Of a stretch of DNA of 64,000 nucleotides, positions 34,146-42,841 are shown piece after piece. A program made the position numbers and the translations under genes. Location: contig NZ_BAGJ01000011.1 of the NCBI RefSeq assembly GCF_000308775.1, positions 177,586 to 241,585 of the forward strand, written 5' to 3'. The stretch is from Nocardia testacea NBRC 100365. Lineage in GTDB: Bacteria > Actinomycetota > Actinomycetes > Mycobacteriales > Mycobacteriaceae. Every line of letters starts with the position of its first letter. The first letter of the stretch is position 1. A model generated the notes under the pieces. That model saw nothing but the letters and a program-made list of their open reading frames with translations, made no database searches and was not told where the DNA came from.

Positions 34146-35330
34146 GTGTCCACTGAATCCCGGCGCTCGACCATCCCACCTTTCTACGTGATGGATGTCT
34201 GGAAAGCCGCCGCAGAACGCGCCCGAACCCACGGCGACGTGCTGAGTCTCGCGGCCGGGCAACCCTCCACCCCCGCACCGGCTCCGGTCCTGCGTGCCAC
34301 GAAGACCGCCATCGATGCCGAATTGCTCGGATACACGGAAACATTCGGCATCCTGCCGCTACGTCGGGCGATCGCCGGACACCATCACCGGACCTACGGG
34401 TATCCGGTGGATCCCGACGACGTCGTGGTCACCACCGGTTCGTCCGGCGCGTTCACCCTCATCTTCCTGGCGGCGTTCGATCCCGGCGACACCGTGGTGG
34501 TCGCGCGGCCCGGCTACCCGGCCTACCGCAATACACTGGCGGCGCTCGGCTGCCGGGTGGTGGAACTGGACTGTCGCGCCGAGACCAGGTTCCAGCCGAC
34601 CGTCGCCATGCTCGAAGAACTTCCCGAGCCACCGCGGGGCCTGATCGTGGCCAGTCCCGCCAACCCGACCGGCACCATGATCGACCCCGGAGAACTCGCG
34701 GCCCTGGCCCGCTGGTGCGACGCGCACGGCACATTGCTGATCTCCGACGAGATCTACCACGGCATCACCTACGGCGGTGAGCGAACCGCCTCGGCCTGGG
34801 AGACCTCCCGCTCGGGAGTGGTCATCGGTTCGGTGTCGAAGTATTTCTCGATGACCGGCTGGCGATTGGGCTGGATGCTGGCGCCGCCCGAACTGCGCCC
34901 GGCGCTGCAGCGGCTCGCCTCGAATATGACGGTCTGCCCGCCCGCGATCTCGCAGTACGCGGCGGTGCACGCGTTCGGCGACGAAGCGCGCACCGAACTC
35001 GACGCCCATGTGCACCGGTACGCGATCAACCGCGCCATCCTTTTGGAAGGGCTGGCCGGGCTCGGTATCACCGACCTCGCGCCCGCCGACGGCGCGTTCT
35101 ACGCCTACGCCGATATCGGCCACCTCACCGACGATTCCATGGCCTGGTGCGCGGATGTACTGGCCGGCACGGGGGTGGCGCTGGCGCCGGGCCTGGATTT
35201 CGACACTGTCAACGGGCATCGCACCGTCCGCCTCTCCTTCGCCGGAGCGACAGCGGAGATCGAGGCGGCGCTCATCCGGCTCCGGGACCACTTGCGGCGG
35301 AGCACAGGCCAACCCCATGCGCGGCAATGA
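34146..35330 (+). CDS. PLP-dependent aminotransferase, class I/II
   Basis: The 394-residue fold-type I aminotransferase has TTGSSGAFTLIFLAAFDPGD, YPAYRNTLAALG, SPANPTGTMIDPGEL, the Asp in LLISDEIYHGITY and the PLP lysine in SVSKYFSMTGWRLGW. It is of the aspartate/alanine/DAP aminotransferase type; substrate cannot be assigned. It starts at GTG 34146 with TACCGT just upstream, so it may be leaderless, and is divergent from the M23 gene by 54 bases. It lies ahead of the TetR gene. In M. tuberculosis the corresponding position is not occupied by this gene, to my memory. Confidence 0.85.
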   Translation: MSTESRRSTIPPFYVMDVWKAAAERARTHGDVLSLAAGQPSTPAPAPVLRATKTAIDAELLGYTETFGILPLRRAIAGHHHRTYGYPVDPDDVVVTTGSSGAFTLIFLAAFDPGDTVVVARPGYPAYRNTLAALGCRVVELDCRAETRFQPTVAMLEELPEPPRGLIVASPANPTGTMIDPGELAALARWCDAHGTLLISDEIYHGITYGGERTASAWETSRSGVVIGSVSKYFSMTGWRLGWMLAPPELRPALQRLASNMTVCPPAISQYAAVHAFGDEARTELDAHVHRYAINRAILLEGLAGLGITDLAPADGAFYAYADIGHLTDDSMAWCADVLAGTGVALAPGLDFDTVNGHRTVRLSFAGATAEIEAALIRLRDHLRRSTGQPHARQ

Positions 35331-35442
35331 TTTTCCACAGTACGACAACATCACCGCGTGGATACGGTAGAAACATCGATGGTTCTTTTCCCTTTCCCTG
35401 ATTTCGCACGGAAGTATTGATGAAGACTGGCACGATGGCACG

Positions 35443-36081
35443 GTGATAACCGCGACGACTCCGAAGGGTGAACGACGTCGCCAGGCGCTGGTGGCGGCTG
35501 CTGCCGAGTTACTGCTCGAAGGCGGTTTCGACGCGGTGCGGCATCGCTCGGTCGCGACCCGCGCCGAATTGCCGCTGGCCTCCACGACCTACTACTTCGA
35601 ATCGCTCGAGGATCTGATCGCGCGGGCGGTCGAGTTCAGCGGCAACGCCGAACTCGAGGCCATGCGGCGGCGGATCGGCGAGGTGACCCACCGCCGCCGC
35701 GGTGCGGAGGCGACCGTCGATCTGGTGCTCGATCTGCTGATCGGTCCCGAAGGTGTGGACGAGGGCGCGCGTGGGCGGTTGATCGCCCGCTACGAACGCA
35801 CCGTCGCCTCGGCCCGGCACCCCGAGCTGCGCGAGGTCCAGCTTCGACTACGCGGGCAGCTGGACGAGCTGCTCTCCGATGTGCTGCGCCGATCCGACCG
35901 GATCGTGCGGCCCGAACAACTGCGCCGGCTGGTCGCCGTCGTCGACGGCGCGGTGGTCGCCGCCCTCAGCGAATCCGACCCGCAACCCCGCCGGTTGGCC
36001 CGCGGCGCCCTGCTCGAGGTCATCGATATCGTCGCTCCGGCGACGCACCAGCCGATCGACCGCTACCGGTCATTAGACTGA
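35443..36081 (+). CDS. TetR-family transcriptional regulator (Rv0775-like)
   Basis: The 212-residue protein has an N-terminal TetR HTH (RRQALVAAAAELLLEGGFDAVRHRSVATRAELPLASTTYYFESLEDLI) and a helical ligand-binding domain with LRGQLDELLSDVLRRSD. It is a likely repressor; the ligand and target are unknown. The next gene is purB, six bases downstream, so purB may be co-transcribed or carry its own promoter (TAGACT). In M. tuberculosis Rv0775 and purB (Rv0777) are near neighbours, which supports the placement. Confidence 0.87.
   Translation: MITATTPKGERRRQALVAAAAELLLEGGFDAVRHRSVATRAELPLASTTYYFESLEDLIARAVEFSGNAELEAMRRRIGEVTHRRRGAEATVDLVLDLLIGPEGVDEGARGRLIARYERTVASARHPELREVQLRLRGQLDELLSDVLRRSDRIVRPEQLRRLVAVVDGAVVAALSESDPQPRRLARGALLEVIDIVAPATHQPIDRYRSLD
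36074..36079 (+). promoter_or_regulatory. -10 element of purB
   Basis: TAGACT, inside the last codons of the TetR gene, ends nine bases before the purB GTG. The spacing fits a leaderless transcript. No ribosome-binding site is visible. Confidence 0.45.
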
Positions 36082-36087
36082 CCGGAC

Positions 36088-37515
36088 GTGACCTCAGACC
36101 TGATTCCCAACGTCCTCGCCACCCGCTACGCCGGCCCGCAGCTGGTGCATCTGTGGTCTCCCGAGCAGAAGATCGTGCTCGAGCGGCGGCTGTGGCTCGA
36201 GGTGTTGCGCGCCCAGGCCGAACTCGGGGTCGATGTTCCGCCCGGCGTGGTCGAGGACTACGAACGGGTCGTCGAACAGGTCGACCTGGCCTCCATCGCC
36301 GAACGCGAACGGGTGACCCGGCACGATGTGAAGGCCCGGATCGAGGAGTTCAACGCCCTCGCCGGGCACGAGCACGTGCACAAAGGGATGACCAGCCGCG
36401 ATCTCACCGAGAACGTGGAGCAGTTGCAGATCCGGCTCTCGCTGGAACATATCCACGCCCACGGTGTCGCGGTGGCGGCCCGGCTGGCCGAACGGGCCGT
36501 CGAATATCAGACGCTGGTGATGGCCGGCCGCTCGCACAATGTCGCCGCGCAGGCCACCACCCTCGGCAAACGTTTCGCCTCGGCCGCCGACGAACTGCTC
36601 ATCGGACTCACCCGGCTGCGTGAGCTCGTCGACCGCTATCCGCTGCGCGGGATCAAGGGCCCGATGGGCACCGCGCAGGACATGCTGGACCTGCTCGGCG
36701 GTGACGCCGCGAAACTGGCCGCCCTCGAACAGCAGGTCTCCCGGCACCTGGGCTTCACCAGCGTGCTGACCAGCGTGGGGCAGGTCTACCCGCGTTCCCT
36801 GGATCACGATGTGCTGTCCGCGCTGGTGCAGATAGGGGCCGCGCAGTCCTCGCTGGCCCACACCATCCGGCTGATGGCCGGCCACGAACTGGTGACCGAG
36901 GGCTTCCAGCCGGGCCAGGTCGGCAGCTCGGCCATGCCGCACAAGATGAACACCCGCTCGTGCGAACGGGTCAACGGCCTGCAGGTGGTGCTGCGCGGAT
37001 ACGGCTCGATGGCCGCCGAACTGGCCGGCGCGCAGTGGAACGAAGGCGATGTCTTCTGCTCGGTGGTGCGCCGGGTGGCGCTGCCGGACGCCTTCTTCGC
37101 CATCGACGGCATGATGGAGACCTTCCTGACCGTTCTGGCCGAATTCGGCGCCTACCCGGCGGTGATCGCCCGCGAACTGGATCGCTACCTGCCGTTCCTC
37201 GCCACCACGCGCATTCTCATGGCCGCGGTCCGCGCCGGGGTCGGCCGCGAGGCCGCGCACGAAGTGATCAAGGAACACGCGGTGGCGGTCGCGCTGGCCA
37301 TGCGGGAGCAGGGCCGCGAACCCGATCTGCTGGACCGGCTGGCCGCCGATGACCGGCTGCCCCTGGACCGGGCGGCCCTCGACGCCGCCCTGGCGGAGAA
37401 GTCGGCGTTCATCGGCGCGGCCGACGCGCAGGTGGCCGACGTGGCAGCGCAGGTGGGCAAGCTGGTCGCGGCCTATCCGGAAGCTGCCCGGTATACGCCG
37501 TCGCCGATCCTCTGA
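36088..37515 (+). CDS. purB: Adenylosuccinate lyase
   Basis: The 475-residue fumarase/aspartase-superfamily enzyme cleaves SAICAR to AICAR and adenylosuccinate to AMP. It shows GHEHVHKGMTSRDLTEN, LVMAGRSHNVAAQATTLGKRFA, and the flexible signature loop GSSAMPHKMNTRSCERVNGL, with the catalytic Ser and His expected in this family. The length is typical for the actinobacterial PurB. It starts at GTG 36088. An HIT-family gene follows 57 bases later. Confidence 0.94.
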   Translation: MTSDLIPNVLATRYAGPQLVHLWSPEQKIVLERRLWLEVLRAQAELGVDVPPGVVEDYERVVEQVDLASIAERERVTRHDVKARIEEFNALAGHEHVHKGMTSRDLTENVEQLQIRLSLEHIHAHGVAVAARLAERAVEYQTLVMAGRSHNVAAQATTLGKRFASAADELLIGLTRLRELVDRYPLRGIKGPMGTAQDMLDLLGGDAAKLAALEQQVSRHLGFTSVLTSVGQVYPRSLDHDVLSALVQIGAAQSSLAHTIRLMAGHELVTEGFQPGQVGSSAMPHKMNTRSCERVNGLQVVLRGYGSMAAELAGAQWNEGDVFCSVVRRVALPDAFFAIDGMMETFLTVLAEFGAYPAVIARELDRYLPFLATTRILMAAVRAGVGREAAHEVIKEHAVAVALAMREQGREPDLLDRLAADDRLPLDRAALDAALAEKSAFIGAADAQVADVAAQVGKLVAAYPEAARYTPSPIL

Positions 37516-37572
37516 GTTTTCGGCGCGGGGCCTCGATGCCGCGATGCCGGTGGCGGCGCAGAAAATACACCT

Positions 37573-38001
37573 ATGGATCCATATTCGATCTTTTCCGACA
37601 TCGTTGCCGGGCGGGCGCCGGCGAGCCGGGTGTACGAGGACGATGATGTGCTCGCGTTCATGGATATCCGGCCTATGACGCCTGGGCATCTGCTGGTGGT
37701 GCCCAAGCAACCGGCGCGTGAGCTCGCCGAGCTCGATCCGGTGCTCGGTGGGAAATTGTTCCAGGTGGGGCAGCGGCTGGCGGCGGCGTTGCGGGACAGT
37801 GAGGTGGCCTGCGACGGGGTGAACTTCTTCCTGGCCGACGGTGTGACCGCGGGGCAGGAGGTGTTCCACGTCCATCTGCACGTCATCCCCCGCACCCCGG
37901 GCGACGGATTCGGATTGCGGGGGCGGCCCCGGACGCCGCCGCGGGCAGATCTGGACTATCTGGCCGGTTCCATCCGTGGGGCCCTGCAGCGGGGGCGGTG
38001 A
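37573..38001 (+). CDS. HIT-family protein
   Basis: The 142-residue protein has the HIT motif FHVHLHVIPR (His99, 101, 103) and N-terminal SIFSDIVAGRAPASRVYEDDDVLAFMDI. It is a Hint/Fhit-like nucleotide hydrolase. It differs from the HIT protein at 29329-29754 in its longer C-terminal tail. It follows purB on the same strand; co-expression with purine genes would fit a nucleotide substrate but is only suggestive. Confidence 0.87.
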   Translation: MDPYSIFSDIVAGRAPASRVYEDDDVLAFMDIRPMTPGHLLVVPKQPARELAELDPVLGGKLFQVGQRLAAALRDSEVACDGVNFFLADGVTAGQEVFHVHLHVIPRTPGDGFGLRGRPRTPPRADLDYLAGSIRGALQRGR

Positions 38002-38088
38002 GCGCCGGGTTCCCCACTCGCGAAGCGTTTCCCGGTTCGTATCGAAACGGGCACGTAAGATCGTTTTTCGATTATGGTCGGTATGTTT

Positions 38089-38106
38089 GCTGTGAATATG
38101 CTGACA
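38089..38106. promoter_or_regulatory. PhoP-box-like direct repeat upstream of the esterase gene
   Basis: GCTGTGA-ATAT-GCTGACA matches the reverse-strand PhoP pattern GCTGTGA-N4-GCTGTGA, with a perfect first half and five of seven in the second, at the correct spacing. It lies about 75 bases before the secreted esterase. Confidence 0.4.
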
Positions 38107-38179
38107 GTGCGCTATCGCCGAGCGAGATGGTGAGCATGGGCATGAGCTAGTTTCCGGGGTGGGCCAGGGAGGTGCGATC

Positions 38180-39139
38180 GTGCGGTATTTTCGGTTGGCT
38201 GTACTGATGCTGGCGGTGATCGGTTCGGCTGCCGGGCTCCCTGTCCTCCGGCCCGCTCCGGCCGCCGCGGCCGAGGTCGTCCGGATCGATGAACTCGGCC
38301 CGACGCGTTCGGCGGTTTTCATCGCATCGCCCGCCATGAACCAGGTCGTGCAGGTGCAGGTGCTGCATCCGGCCGGGGGCGGCAGCCGGCCCGGCTACTA
38401 CCTGCTGGACGGGCTCGATCCGGGAGTCGGTCAGAGCACCTGGACCAATGCCACCGAGGCCGAGCGGTTCTTCCTCGGCAAGAATGTCAATGTCGTCCTG
38501 CCCGTCGGCGGTAGGGCCAGTTATTTCACCGACTGGCAGCGCGACGACCCGGCCCTGGGCCGCTACCGGTGGGAAACCTTCCTCACCCAGGAGCTGCCAC
38601 CGATCATCGACGGCAATTTCGCCGGTAACGGTGAGAACGCGATCGGTGGCCTGTCCATGGGCGGGCACGCCGCCTATATCCTGGCGGCCCGGCATCCGCA
38701 GCTCTATACGGCCGTGGCCGGGTACAGTGCCTGCCCGGATTCCGGGATGGCGGCCGGTGCGGTGCAGTTCTCCATCATGACCAGGGGCGGCAACCCGGAC
38801 AATATGTGGGGGCCCGCCGGCAGCCCGGCCTGGGCGGCCCATGATCCTGCGCTGATGCTGGACCGGTTGCGCGGTAAAACGCTGTTCCTGTCGACCGGCA
38901 CCGGTCTGCCCGGGCCGCACGAACTGGAGCTGAAACCGCAGCTGCCGGAGAACATCGTGCTCGGCGGGCCGATCGAATTCGCCGTCGACGCCTGTGTGAT
39001 CTCGTTCGAGCGCAAGGCGCGCGCGGCGGGGCTGCCGCTGCGGGTCGACTACAGCCCGGTCGGTACGCATTCGTGGTCGTATTGGAACGACCATCTGAAG
39101 GCGTCCTGGCCGACCATCGGCCCGGCGATCGGCGCCTGA
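38180..39139 (+). CDS. Secreted esterase / mycolyltransferase-like protein (antigen 85 family)
   Basis: This 319-residue protein has a signal peptide (FRLAVLMLAVIGSAAGLPVLRPAPAAAA) and an esterase-D/antigen-85 fold: PGYYLLDGLDPG, nucleophile elbow GGLSMGGHAAYILAARHP and catalytic His in GTHSWSYWNDHLK. Proteins of this group transfer mycolic acids to trehalose or cell-wall arabinan, or act as secreted esterases. A related gene (Rv0774c) occupies the same neighbourhood in M. tuberculosis. The GTG at 38180 is chosen because GGGAGG precedes it; an upstream in-frame GTG at 38159 would add seven residues. The fibronectin-binding loops of classic antigen 85 were not assessed. Confidence 0.83.
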   Translation: MRYFRLAVLMLAVIGSAAGLPVLRPAPAAAAEVVRIDELGPTRSAVFIASPAMNQVVQVQVLHPAGGGSRPGYYLLDGLDPGVGQSTWTNATEAERFFLGKNVNVVLPVGGRASYFTDWQRDDPALGRYRWETFLTQELPPIIDGNFAGNGENAIGGLSMGGHAAYILAARHPQLYTAVAGYSACPDSGMAAGAVQFSIMTRGGNPDNMWGPAGSPAWAAHDPALMLDRLRGKTLFLSTGTGLPGPHELELKPQLPENIVLGGPIEFAVDACVISFERKARAAGLPLRVDYSPVGTHSWSYWNDHLKASWPTIGPAIGA

Positions 39140-39209
39140 TCCACTCGGCCGGTGGCCGCCGGACGCGGTCACCCGCGGTGGTCCGGCGCGGGCCGCTACG
39201 GTGGTGGCC

Positions 39210-41384
39210 ATGGCTGACAGTGGTAGTCCGGTAACCGACGCGGCGCCCGCGGCGGTCGCGCCCACGGCGAAGAGGGTTCCGTTCGAGCGGGTACACCACG
39301 GCGACGTATTCGTCGACGAATACGAATGGCTGCGGGACAAAGAGGACCCGGAGGTCATCGCCCACCTCGAGGCCGAGAACGCCTATACGGAGGCCCGGAC
39401 GGCGCATCTGGCACCGCTGCGCGAGAAGATCTTCGACGAGATCAAGAGCCGCACCCAGGAAACCGATCTGTCGGTGCCGACCAGGCTCGGTGAGTACTGG
39501 TACTACTCGCGCAGCTACGAGGGCAAACAGTACGGTGTGCACTGCCGGTGCCCGATCGACGCGAACGCCGCCGGGATCGATGCCTGGACGCCTCCGCAGC
39601 TCGAGGCCGGGACCGAGATACCCGGCGAGCAGGTGCTGCTGGACAGCAATGTGCTGGCCGAAGGGCACGATTTCTTCGCGCTCGGCGCGTTCTCGGTGAG
39701 CCACGACGGGAATCTGCTGGCCTTCTCGGTGGACACCGCCGGCGACGAACGCTACACATTGCGGTTCCTGGATCTGCGTACCGGGGAACTGCTCGGTGAC
39801 GAGATTCCGCGGACCGCGCCCGGCGCCACCTGGTCGCTGGACGGCAGCCATGTCTTCTATCAGACCGTCGACGAATCCTGGCGGCCGGATACGGTGTGGC
39901 GGCACCGGCTCGGCGATACTTCGACCGCGGACGTGCAGGTATTCCACGAGCCGGATGAGCGCTACTGGGTGAGCGTCGGCGCCACCCGGTCGGAGAAGTA
40001 TCTGATGATCTGGGTGGGGTCCAAGATCACCACCGAGGGCTGGATCCTGGAATCGGATGACCCGACCGGTGAGTTCCGGGTACTGCTACCTCGCCGCGAG
40101 GGAGTCGAGTATTCGGCGGAGCACGCGGTGGTGGCGGGCGAGGACCGGTTCCTGATCCTGCACAACGATGTCGTGGACGGGGCGAAAGCGGAGAACTTCG
40201 TCCTGGCCGAGGCACCGGCCGACGATCCGTCCCGGTTGCGCACCCTCATCGGGCACCGCGACGATGTGCGGCTCGAGGATGTCGATGCCTTCGCCGGGCA
40301 GTTGGTGCTCAGCTATCGCCGCGAGGCGCTGCCCCGGGTGGCGGTATGGCCGCTGAGCGCGGACGGCTACGGCGAACTGCGCGAACTCGAATTCGAGCTG
40401 GAGCTCTACAGCGCCGGGCTCGGTTCCTGCCCGGAATGGGATCAGCCCACCCTGCGACTCGGGCTCACCTCGTTCATCACACCCACCCAGGTCTTCGACT
40501 ACGTGGTGGAGACCGGGGCGCTGCTGCTCCGCAAGGAGCAGCCGGTACTCGGCGGCTACGACGCGGACGATTATGTGCAGCACCGTGATTGGGCCGTGGC
40601 CGCGGACGGCACCCGGATTCCCATCTCGATCGTCGCCCGGCGCGATACCGACCGCGCCACCGGCCCGAAACCATTGCTGCTCTACGGTTACGGCTCCTAC
40701 GAAGCGAGTATGGACCCGGGTTTCTCGGTATCGCGGCTGTCGCTGCTCGATCGCGGCATGGTGTTCGCGATCGCTCATGTCCGCGGCGGCGGTGAGATGG
40801 GCCGGCTCTGGTACGAGAACGGCAAAACCCTCACCAAGAAGAACACCTTCACCGACTTCGTCTCCTGCGCACGCCATCTCGTCGACAACGGAACCACCGC
40901 GCCGGATCGGATGATCGCCGACGGGGGTAGCGCGGGCGGGCTGCTGGTGGGCGCGGTCGCCAATATCGCGCCGGAATTGTTCGCCGGGGTGCTGGCCAAT
41001 GTGCCTTTCGTCGACCCGCTCACCTCGATTCTCGATCCCTCGTTGCCGCTGACGGTGATCGAATGGGACGAGTGGGGAAATCCGCTGGAGGACAAGGACG
41101 TCTACGAATACATGAAGTCGTATTCGCCCTACGAGAATGTCGCGGCCGCGGACTATCCGGCCATCCTCGCGATCACCAGCATCAACGACACCCGCGTGCT
41201 GTACGTGGAGCCGGCGAAATGGGTCGCCAAACTGCGCGCCACCAAGACCGGTGATTCGCCGCTGCTGCTCAAAACGGAGATGAGCGCCGGGCACGGCGGC
41301 GTCAGCGGGCGGTACGAGAAATGGCGCGAGGTCGCCTTCGAGTACGCCTGGGTGCTGGACACCGTCGGTCTCGGGGAGAAGTAG
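39210..41384 (+). CDS. ptrB: Oligopeptidase B (S9 family serine peptidase)
   Basis: The 724-residue enzyme has an N-terminal beta-propeller gate and a C-terminal peptidase domain. The catalytic Ser is in DGGSAGGLLVGAVAN, the Asp in SINDTRVLYVEPAKWV and the His in SAGHGGVSGRYEKW. Oligopeptidase B cuts short peptides after Arg or Lys in the cytoplasm. The gene is intact here; in M. tuberculosis the equivalent locus is split into ptrBa and ptrBb, from memory. ATG 39210 is used; a GTG nine bases earlier is possible. Confidence 0.92.
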   Translation: MADSGSPVTDAAPAAVAPTAKRVPFERVHHGDVFVDEYEWLRDKEDPEVIAHLEAENAYTEARTAHLAPLREKIFDEIKSRTQETDLSVPTRLGEYWYYSRSYEGKQYGVHCRCPIDANAAGIDAWTPPQLEAGTEIPGEQVLLDSNVLAEGHDFFALGAFSVSHDGNLLAFSVDTAGDERYTLRFLDLRTGELLGDEIPRTAPGATWSLDGSHVFYQTVDESWRPDTVWRHRLGDTSTADVQVFHEPDERYWVSVGATRSEKYLMIWVGSKITTEGWILESDDPTGEFRVLLPRREGVEYSAEHAVVAGEDRFLILHNDVVDGAKAENFVLAEAPADDPSRLRTLIGHRDDVRLEDVDAFAGQLVLSYRREALPRVAVWPLSADGYGELRELEFELELYSAGLGSCPEWDQPTLRLGLTSFITPTQVFDYVVETGALLLRKEQPVLGGYDADDYVQHRDWAVAADGTRIPISIVARRDTDRATGPKPLLLYGYGSYEASMDPGFSVSRLSLLDRGMVFAIAHVRGGGEMGRLWYENGKTLTKKNTFTDFVSCARHLVDNGTTAPDRMIADGGSAGGLLVGAVANIAPELFAGVLANVPFVDPLTSILDPSLPLTVIEWDEWGNPLEDKDVYEYMKSYSPYENVAAADYPAILAITSINDTRVLYVEPAKWVAKLRATKTGDSPLLLKTEMSAGHGGVSGRYEKWREVAFEYAWVLDTVGLGEK

Positions 41385-41388
41385 GCCC

Positions 41389-41431
41389 GCCGGGCGGCGG
41401 CCGGATCGTGTCCCGATGTTCGCCGCCCGGC
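41389..41431 (+). terminator. Hairpin terminator after ptrB
   Basis: GCCGGGCGGCG (41389-41399) and CGCCGCCCGGC (41421-41431) are perfect 11-bp arms starting five bases after the ptrB stop. No U-tract is present. Confidence 0.6.
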
Positions 41432-41522
41432 CATATCCGCTCCACGGGCCGGTCACCGGACCTGCATGCGCAGGTCATCGGTACTGCACGCCCCGGACAC
41501 CTGCGGCTGTCAGTGTGGGTAC

Positions 41523-42224
41523 ATGAACGCTGAGCTGCTCGTTTCGGTGTCGGGCGTCCGGGAATCCACCCGGGACGCGGCGATCGGTTTCGCCGAGGAG
41601 ATGGATCAGCGCGGGGTGCGGTTGTCGCTGCTGGTGGCGCCGCGGCTGAAGGGCGGCTACCGGCTCGCCGACGACCCCACCACCCAGACCTGGTTGCGCG
41701 GCCGGCGCGGTCGCGGGGATGCCGTGGTGTTGCACGGCTACGACCAGGCCGCGACGAAACGGCGCCGGGCCGAGTTCGCGACGCTGCCCAGGCATGAGGC
41801 GCTGTTACGGCTGACCGCCGCCGACCGGGCCATGGAGCAGGTGGGCCTGCGCACCCGCCTGTTCGCCGCGCCCCGCTGGGATGTGTCCGCCGGGGCGACC
41901 GCGGCGCTGCCCGAGGTCGGTTTCCGGCTCTCGCTCGGGTTGACCGGTATCCAGGATCTGGAACGCGATTCGGTACAGAAGGCGCGGGTGTACGGCATCG
42001 GTGAGGGGATCCGCGCCGAACCCTGGTGGTGCCGCGCGCTGGTACTGGGCGCCGCGCGTACCGCGCGGCGGGGCGGGGTGCTCCGCTTGGCGGTTTCGGC
42101 CGCGCAGTTGGGCCGGCCCGGTCCGCGGCAGGCCATGCTGGACGCCGTGGACCTCGCGCTCTATCACGGGGCGCGCAGCGAGGTGTACCGCTGGGAGCCT
42201 GTGCGCGCCGTGCGCGCGGCCTGA
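41523..42224 (+). CDS. DUF2334-type (polysaccharide deacetylase-like) protein
   Basis: The 233-residue protein begins MNAELLVSVSGVRESTRDAAIGFAEEMDQRGVRLSLLVAP and contains DAVVLHGYDQ, the reduced metal-site motif of DUF2334 proteins, then FAAPRWDVS. The fold is that of polysaccharide deacetylases. Whether the active site is functional is unclear. An Rv0784-like gene lies in the same position in M. tuberculosis. The ATG at 41523 gives the conserved start. Confidence 0.78.
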   Translation: MNAELLVSVSGVRESTRDAAIGFAEEMDQRGVRLSLLVAPRLKGGYRLADDPTTQTWLRGRRGRGDAVVLHGYDQAATKRRRAEFATLPRHEALLRLTAADRAMEQVGLRTRLFAAPRWDVSAGATAALPEVGFRLSLGLTGIQDLERDSVQKARVYGIGEGIRAEPWWCRALVLGAARTARRGGVLRLAVSAAQLGRPGPRQAMLDAVDLALYHGARSEVYRWEPVRAVRAA

Positions 42225-42311
42225 GACTCCGCCGCCCCATTCGGCGATAGCGGGGCGGCGGTTCCATCTTCCGGGACCGAGTCGAGTGGACTCGGCCATA
42301 TTCCGCATGTT

Positions 42312-42328
42312 ATGCATGAGTCATGCAT
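42312..42328. promoter_or_regulatory. 8-bp inverted repeat covering the MarR start codon
   Basis: ATGCATGA and TCATGCAT flank one base. The MarR ATG (42323) is inside the right arm. MarR-family regulators often bind such palindromes in their own promoters. Confidence 0.6.
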
Positions 42329-42841
42329 GATAGCCGCACCGTGAACCTGCTGGGCGCCGCCGCCCTGGCGGTCACCGATCTGATGCTCGAACGGGTGGCC
42401 GAGGACACCGGTGTCGGAACGAGTGCCGCCGCGGCGCTGGTGGTCCTGGCGGGCTCGCCCGGGCTGAGCGGCACCGAACTGGGGCGCCGGGTCGGGTCGA
42501 GCCAGTCGGCGGCGGCGCGCATGATCGACACCCTGCTGCGGCGAGAACTCGTGGAACGCCGGCCCGGACAGGGTCGCGAGATCGCCGTCCGCCTCACCGA
42601 ACGCGGCCGGCAGGCCGCGGCGAATATCCTGGCCGCCCGCAGCGGCGGGCTGGCGTATGTGCTGGAGCCGCTCGACACCGCCGAACGCGAGACCCTGGCG
42701 CTGCTGCTCGACAAGCTCCTGACCGGTCTGTACTCCGAGATCGGAAATGCCGACCTGCTGTGCCGGCTCTGCGACCGGCGTTCGTGCACCACCGATGCCC
42801 ACTGCCCGGTGGGGCAGGCCGAACGGGACCGGTCCGCATGA
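42323..42841 (+). CDS. MarR-family transcriptional regulator with a cysteine-rich C-terminus
   Basis: The 172-residue protein has a winged-helix MarR core (SGTELGRRVGSSQSAAARMIDTLLRRELVERRPGQGREIAVRLTERGRQ) flanked by dimerisation helices. Its C-terminus holds four cysteines (LCRLCDRRSCTTDAHC) not found in ordinary MarR proteins, which could bind a metal or sense redox state. The stop overlaps the DMT transporter start (ATGA), so the pair is one operon. A palindrome over its start codon is the likely operator, so it probably represses the transporter. The signal is unknown. Confidence 0.83.
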   Translation: MHDSRTVNLLGAAALAVTDLMLERVAEDTGVGTSAAAALVVLAGSPGLSGTELGRRVGSSQSAAARMIDTLLRRELVERRPGQGREIAVRLTERGRQAAANILAARSGGLAYVLEPLDTAERETLALLLDKLLTGLYSEIGNADLLCRLCDRRSCTTDAHCPVGQAERDRSA

